Source: Chrysemys picta bellii
Taxonomy: Eukaryota > Chordata > Testudines > Emydidae
DNA length: 64,000 nucleotides
Assembly: GCF_011386835.1 (NCBI RefSeq)
Contig: NC_088799.1
Span: forward strand, 76,031,302-76,095,301
Direction: 5' to 3'
Below are positions 61,517 to 64,000 of this stretch, in pieces. Below the pieces are notes generated by a model. The model was not told the DNA's origin, did no database searches, and saw only the letters and a program-made list of their open reading frames with translations. Made by a program: the position numbers and the translations under genes. How positions within the stretch are numbered: the first letter of the stretch is position 1; each line of letters opens with the position of its first letter.

Positions 61517-63772
61517 CAATGGAAGGAAACAGAATTTCCAGCTGCCTCTTTTTGTTGAATTCCATAAGACAACTTACCTCCTGCACAGTATAGGCCAGAT
61601 CTTTGCCCTTCACGTGGCTCCTTGGTGATGTTCTGATGGCACAAAGCAACCTTAAAACTGGCCTAAGTACTCCAGCAGGGATTCCCCTACCTTCAGGGGC
61701 ATAGAACCAGCTATGCACCCCTCTCTACTCCCTCTTAGGGGCATGTGTCAGGTAGGGGGACATGGGCATGGCCGGAACATGCGGTGCTTTGGCAATCCCC
61801 AACTGCTGCAGCGGCACCTTGGAGGCTGTTGGAGGCAGTCAAAAGTTAGAGAAAATGTGAAGCTGCTCTAATTTATATTGGAAGCCAAAGCAGGCATTGG
61901 GTGAGCACAGAAACACTTCTTCCCCTAGTCCCTGCATCTCAATCAGATCCTGCATCTCAGTCAGACCCCAAGGATCAGGGTATATGTACTCTCTCTGGTC
62001 ATTCAATATATGGTACTTGTGTATGCCTAGTTACTGATTTTCCATAATATCTCACCATCATCTGTGTTGAACCTAGTGGTAAACTGAGGCAGACAATCCC
62101 AGTTGCAAAATGCATTGCTTTGTTATAAACTGGATGCTGGCTTCATACTCAGAGACAAAGACTGCCTAGCGGTGAGACATGGGTCTCCACCGAGGGGAGG
62201 TGATTGTGGGGAGCCAGAGATCTTTAAGTGGGTGCCCTTGAGGGACCACAGAAGGGGAATACAGGTGCAGTTACCCTGAAACTGTGACAACGTAATTTTC
62301 ATCAGTCATGTGAAATCACATTCATTTTTATGTAAAAATATTTACAAGGCTAGCTGAAAAAGCACTATTTTTTCCCAATAAGGTCTTTTAGAACCTGATG
62401 CCCCTTTAGTTCACATATGTTTATGATCAAGATCAATTCAACCAAATATTGTAAATAAGATGTGGGAAATTGCACAAATTAAATAAATTTCTTACATCTA
62501 AATGGCATCTTTCATGCCAGAAAATCCTAAAGTAGTTTATTCATTGTGTATTAATGCTTTTTAGCAATCACCAGCTCTCTCAACATTGCTCATTTTCCCA
62601 TTCTCCTCTCTCCTCTTATTCATTCTGTGATCTCTATTCTATCAACCTCTCTCTCTGCTGCTGCTGCTTTCAGCCTTTGCTCCCTTTTGTCAACTTCATT
62701 GTCCTTATTTCCAAGTCTACCCTCTTCCGTTTGACTCCTTTGTTCCAGTCTCATACCAGGCTGTCCATCATCTGCTCCCACCTAGCCGTTGCTACCTCTA
62801 TTCCTTTTGCTGTACTGCTAAGTGCATGTAGAGAGCCTAGTAACAATACCAACGTCTTCCAATTTTCACTCATTCTCTTTTTTCAAGGCTGCTCTATTCC
62901 CTTCTAAGCAATTTTATTTCCACTCTGAAAGCCTGTGGTGTTTCCATTTTTCTCCAAACAGTGAATATGCTAGGTTAGTACAAAATGCATCCTTTTCTCA
63001 ACGTTTGGCTTTGTTAACAAGTTAATGCAACAGAAACATACTCCAGCCTATGCCTTTACCTGAGATTTTCTATTTCTAGTATCAGCCCCAAAACCTAGAC
63101 TCTTGTGAGTAGAAGAGCTGTTCCCACTCTCTTTATAGCCAGGATATTTAAGGAGTTACACCTGCTATAGTGAGTCAGCAGGACTCAGCATGTCCTTGTA
63201 GGGCTTCAGTGGCTGATAACCTGAGAGGTCAATCAAAGAGCCCTGCCAAGCAGTTACATACTCCCTAAATGCTTCTTGTGCCAATTTACAATTAATCTTC
63301 TCTACTTTTGAGTCTCCACAGCCTCTCTGTTGCTTTAGCTTCCATCTGTGTCCTTAAACTCCTCAATTAAAGAAACAAAACTGAAGTGATAATCAGTTAG
63401 AAGTTCTCCCTTTCTCCCACTTCTAGCTCCAACCTCTCCTCCATCCCAGTCTTCTGTTCCCTTGTAACTTCATAAGCATCCACCTCCCTCAGTCTCACAC
63501 ACCTCTGACCCTACCTATTTCTTTTACTATGACCCTAGTTCTTCCTCCACTTTGTCTCCCAAATCCTACTATATGTTATGTACTCCTCCTGCCTAAACTT
63601 CCGTTCTACCAACTTTCTCCTAAATCTTTCAGCATGACCTCTGCCGTCTTCTCCACTCAACCAAAACTGCTCCTTCTCACATTTAGGGCACTATATGATC
63701 TTGCTCAAACTTCTTCATTTCATAACCAGCATACACAAGAACCCAAACACAAACAGCCCCTCACTGCAGCGC

Positions 63773-63798
63773 GCACACACACACACACACACACACAC
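63773..63798. repeat. CA microsatellite
   Basis: A (CA)n run of about 13 units in a CT-rich region. Confidence 0.9.
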
Positions 63799-64000
63799 CC
63801 CTCTCATTTGTCACCTGCACAAATCAACACAAATCTCCCAACACCACACGCGCACATTCGTCCACCCTCATTTATGCTTACCATAAAACAATAAACTTGA
63901 GTGGCAAAGTCACTAGTGTATGTTTGTTAACTTGCGGGGAATAAATAAAGTTATATAATTTTGCTAGAAGGATGTGAAACATTTAATTATTTATTTGACC

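Larger units (their letters stand above)
61196..64000. other. intron, CT-rich blocks, no gene recognised
   Basis: Aside from the poly(A) at 61483 and the CA run at 63773, the stretches 62550-62920 and 63390-63740 are CT-rich. Parts (CTTCTCCACTCAACCAAAAC) faintly resemble L2 LINE sequence, which I cannot confirm. The 117- and 121-codon frames follow this composition and have no recognised product. Confidence 0.45.

Noticed and set aside
61575..61670. Possible minus-strand exon ending at the GTAAGTTG donor complement near 61570
   Set aside because: A donor-like motif is present, but the adjoining frames do not match a known protein or CNK exon 1, and no clear acceptor bounds the other side.
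62550..63740. L2 LINE fragment in CT-rich DNA
   Set aside because: Only short faint resemblances (such as CTTCTCCACTCAACCAAAAC) and no reverse transcriptase motif; left as unclassified.

Overview
This window is vertebrate intronic DNA, most likely from a cryptodiran turtle. It is AT-rich and CpG-poor and has no prokaryotic gene packing. Its dispersed repeats point to sauropsids and specifically to turtles. At 4788-4972 there is a tRNA-headed SINE with a CR1-like tail, which I recognise as the Cry I (tortoise Pol III) type. There are also CR1 LINE 3' ends with the ATTCTATG or ATGAATCT terminal octamers, degraded MIR copies, and PIF/Harbinger, hAT and Penelope-like insertions of kinds I associate with turtle genomes. 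The species call is inference from repeats; no species-diagnostic gene is present.

The only host coding sequence I can support is one 164-bp exon on the minus strand at 25879-26042. It has a polypyrimidine tract plus AG acceptor and a GTAAGT donor. Its 54 codons read as most of the SAM domain of a connector enhancer of KSR protein (CNKSR2 or CNKSR3). I recognise no neighbouring exon, so the window appears to span more than 25 kb of the downstream intron (lower coordinates) and about 38 kb of the upstream intron (higher coordinates).

Layout. 1-13.8 kb: intron with a GC-rich left edge, the Cry SINE, a hAT MITE at 5729-6052 and a small inverted Penelope-type insertion near 11.8 kb. 13.8-15.0 kb: an ancient LINE reverse-transcriptase remnant (minus), followed by a second hAT MITE at 15318-15628. 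21.1-23.5 kb: a frameshifted copy (minus) of a multi-copy transposon-like gene. 25.9 kb: the CNK exon. 29.1-34.7 kb: two LTR-like repeats, two CpG-rich Harbinger MITEs and a broken Myb/SANT-like transposon gene. 37.5-44.6 kb: MIR, a CR1 3' end, a probable solo LTR, two more MITE-like elements and two short palindromic Penelope-type insertions with 12-13 bp target duplications. 47.9-49.1 kb: a Penelope-like element that still encodes a GIY-YIG endonuclease domain. 49.4-52.25 kb: a broken Ty3/gypsy retrotransposon with a 634-bp solo LTR of another element inside its gag. 52.25-64 kb: intron with a degenerate tandem array of about 80 bp units, a TA-target MITE, GC-rich and CT-rich low-complexity blocks, a MIR and microsatellites.

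The mobile elements do not work together as a system. They are separate insertions of different ages. The points of most interest are a perfect 187-bp palindrome bounded by a 13-bp target duplication, the repeated sense-plus-inverted architecture of the Penelope-type insertions, the nested LTR, and the co-location of Harbinger-type MITEs with a Myb/SANT-like gene remnant.
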